Of a DNA stretch of 64,000 nucleotides, positions 63,929-64,000 are shown piece by piece. The position numbers and the translations under genes were made by a program. The first letter of the stretch is position 1; each line of letters begins with the position of its first letter. The notes beneath the pieces are model-generated. The model made no database searches, was not told the DNA's origin, and worked only from the letters and a program-made list of their open reading frames with translations. This DNA comes from Piscinibacter defluvii (lineage in GTDB: Bacteria > Pseudomonadota > Gammaproteobacteria > Burkholderiales > Burkholderiaceae_C), in assembly GCF_004011805.1 (NCBI RefSeq), contig NZ_RCHJ01000015.1, positions 176,381 through 240,380 on the forward strand, in the 5' to 3' direction.

Positions 63929-64000
63929 TCAATGGGTGGTCTCGAACAGCCCCATGTCGGTGGAGGCCATGAGGGCCTCGATGTCCATGAGGATGAGCAT
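63929..64000 (-). CDS. cheW: CheW C-terminus (partial, runs off the right edge)
   Basis: The last 23 residues, [18 protein letters not shown] and then ETTH before the stop, match the C-terminal helix of CheW (compare the usual LLDIEKLMSSADMGL). CheW couples chemoreceptors to CheA. The rest of the gene lies beyond the window. Its stop is 22 bp before the chemoreceptor start, indicating a shared operon. Confidence 0.75.
   Translation of the reverse strand: MLILMDIEALMASTDMGLFETTH

Overview
The window is a 64 kb piece of a GC-rich bacterial chromosome, packed with genes and with no tRNA, rRNA, insertion sequence, phage gene or CRISPR array that I could see. Burkholderiales (Rubrivivax/Leptothrix/Comamonadaceae-like Betaproteobacteria) is the best guess. 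The reasons are the several orphan Bug-type (TctC) receptors, a Burkholderia-type general porin, the high GC3, and the many LysR and GntR regulators next to small catabolic operons. Placement rests on gene content only.

Region by region. 1-7 kb: the end of a membrane diguanylate cyclase, a hydantoin/Asp-Glu racemase, and a divergent five-gene branched-chain-amide-type ABC importer (SBP, LivH, LivM, LivG, LivF) closed by an FCD-type GntR regulator. 7-15.8 kb: the giant NAD-glutamate dehydrogenase, a MerR regulator translationally fused to a VIT/von Willebrand A protein, and an orphan Liv-type binding protein. 15.9-31.5 kb: a hexuronate/hexarate catabolic island. Its leftward arm encodes uronate dehydrogenase, a TRAP transporter (DctP, DctQ, DctM), an SMP-30 lactonase and galactarate dehydratase. 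Its rightward arm encodes a GntR regulator, 5-dehydro-4-deoxyglucarate dehydratase, glucarate dehydratase, 2-oxoglutarate semialdehyde dehydrogenase, two Bug receptors, a 2-hydroxyacid dehydrogenase, an HpcH/HpaI aldolase and a GarR-like reductase. Together these can take galacturonate or glucuronate, and the aldarates, to 2-oxoglutarate, with a second aldolase branch to pyruvate plus tartronate semialdehyde. Two related GntR operator sites overlap the -10 elements of the two rightward promoters.

31.5-49.2 kb: a membrane-anchored Mrr-like protein and a Crp/Fnr regulator, followed by a purine-catabolism block. This holds xanthine dehydrogenase XdhABC, a LysR regulator, guanine deaminase, an AzgA-type purine permease, a Tsx-like outer-membrane nucleoside channel, a BMP-type nucleoside ABC importer, a Rieske oxygenase of unknown substrate and an adenine/adenosine deaminase. 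49.2-50.2 kb: a Fur-box-controlled 99-residue protein and a small NAD(P)-binding protein. 50.3-55.4 kb: a LysR gene, then a dapA-like/Bug/porin operon facing another LysR gene. 55.4-64 kb: a second BMP receptor, a hybrid histidine kinase, a DOPA-dioxygenase-like enzyme, an FtsX-type permease, a chemoreceptor ending in a CheR-binding pentapeptide, and the end of cheW.

Themes worth noting: dense ATGA/TGATG start-stop overlaps inside operons; overlapping 3' ends at six of seven convergent gene pairs; four solute receptors without their membrane partners; and an uncharacterised Rieske oxygenase embedded in a purine uptake/deamination operon. All functions are read from sequence motifs and context; no database search was possible.
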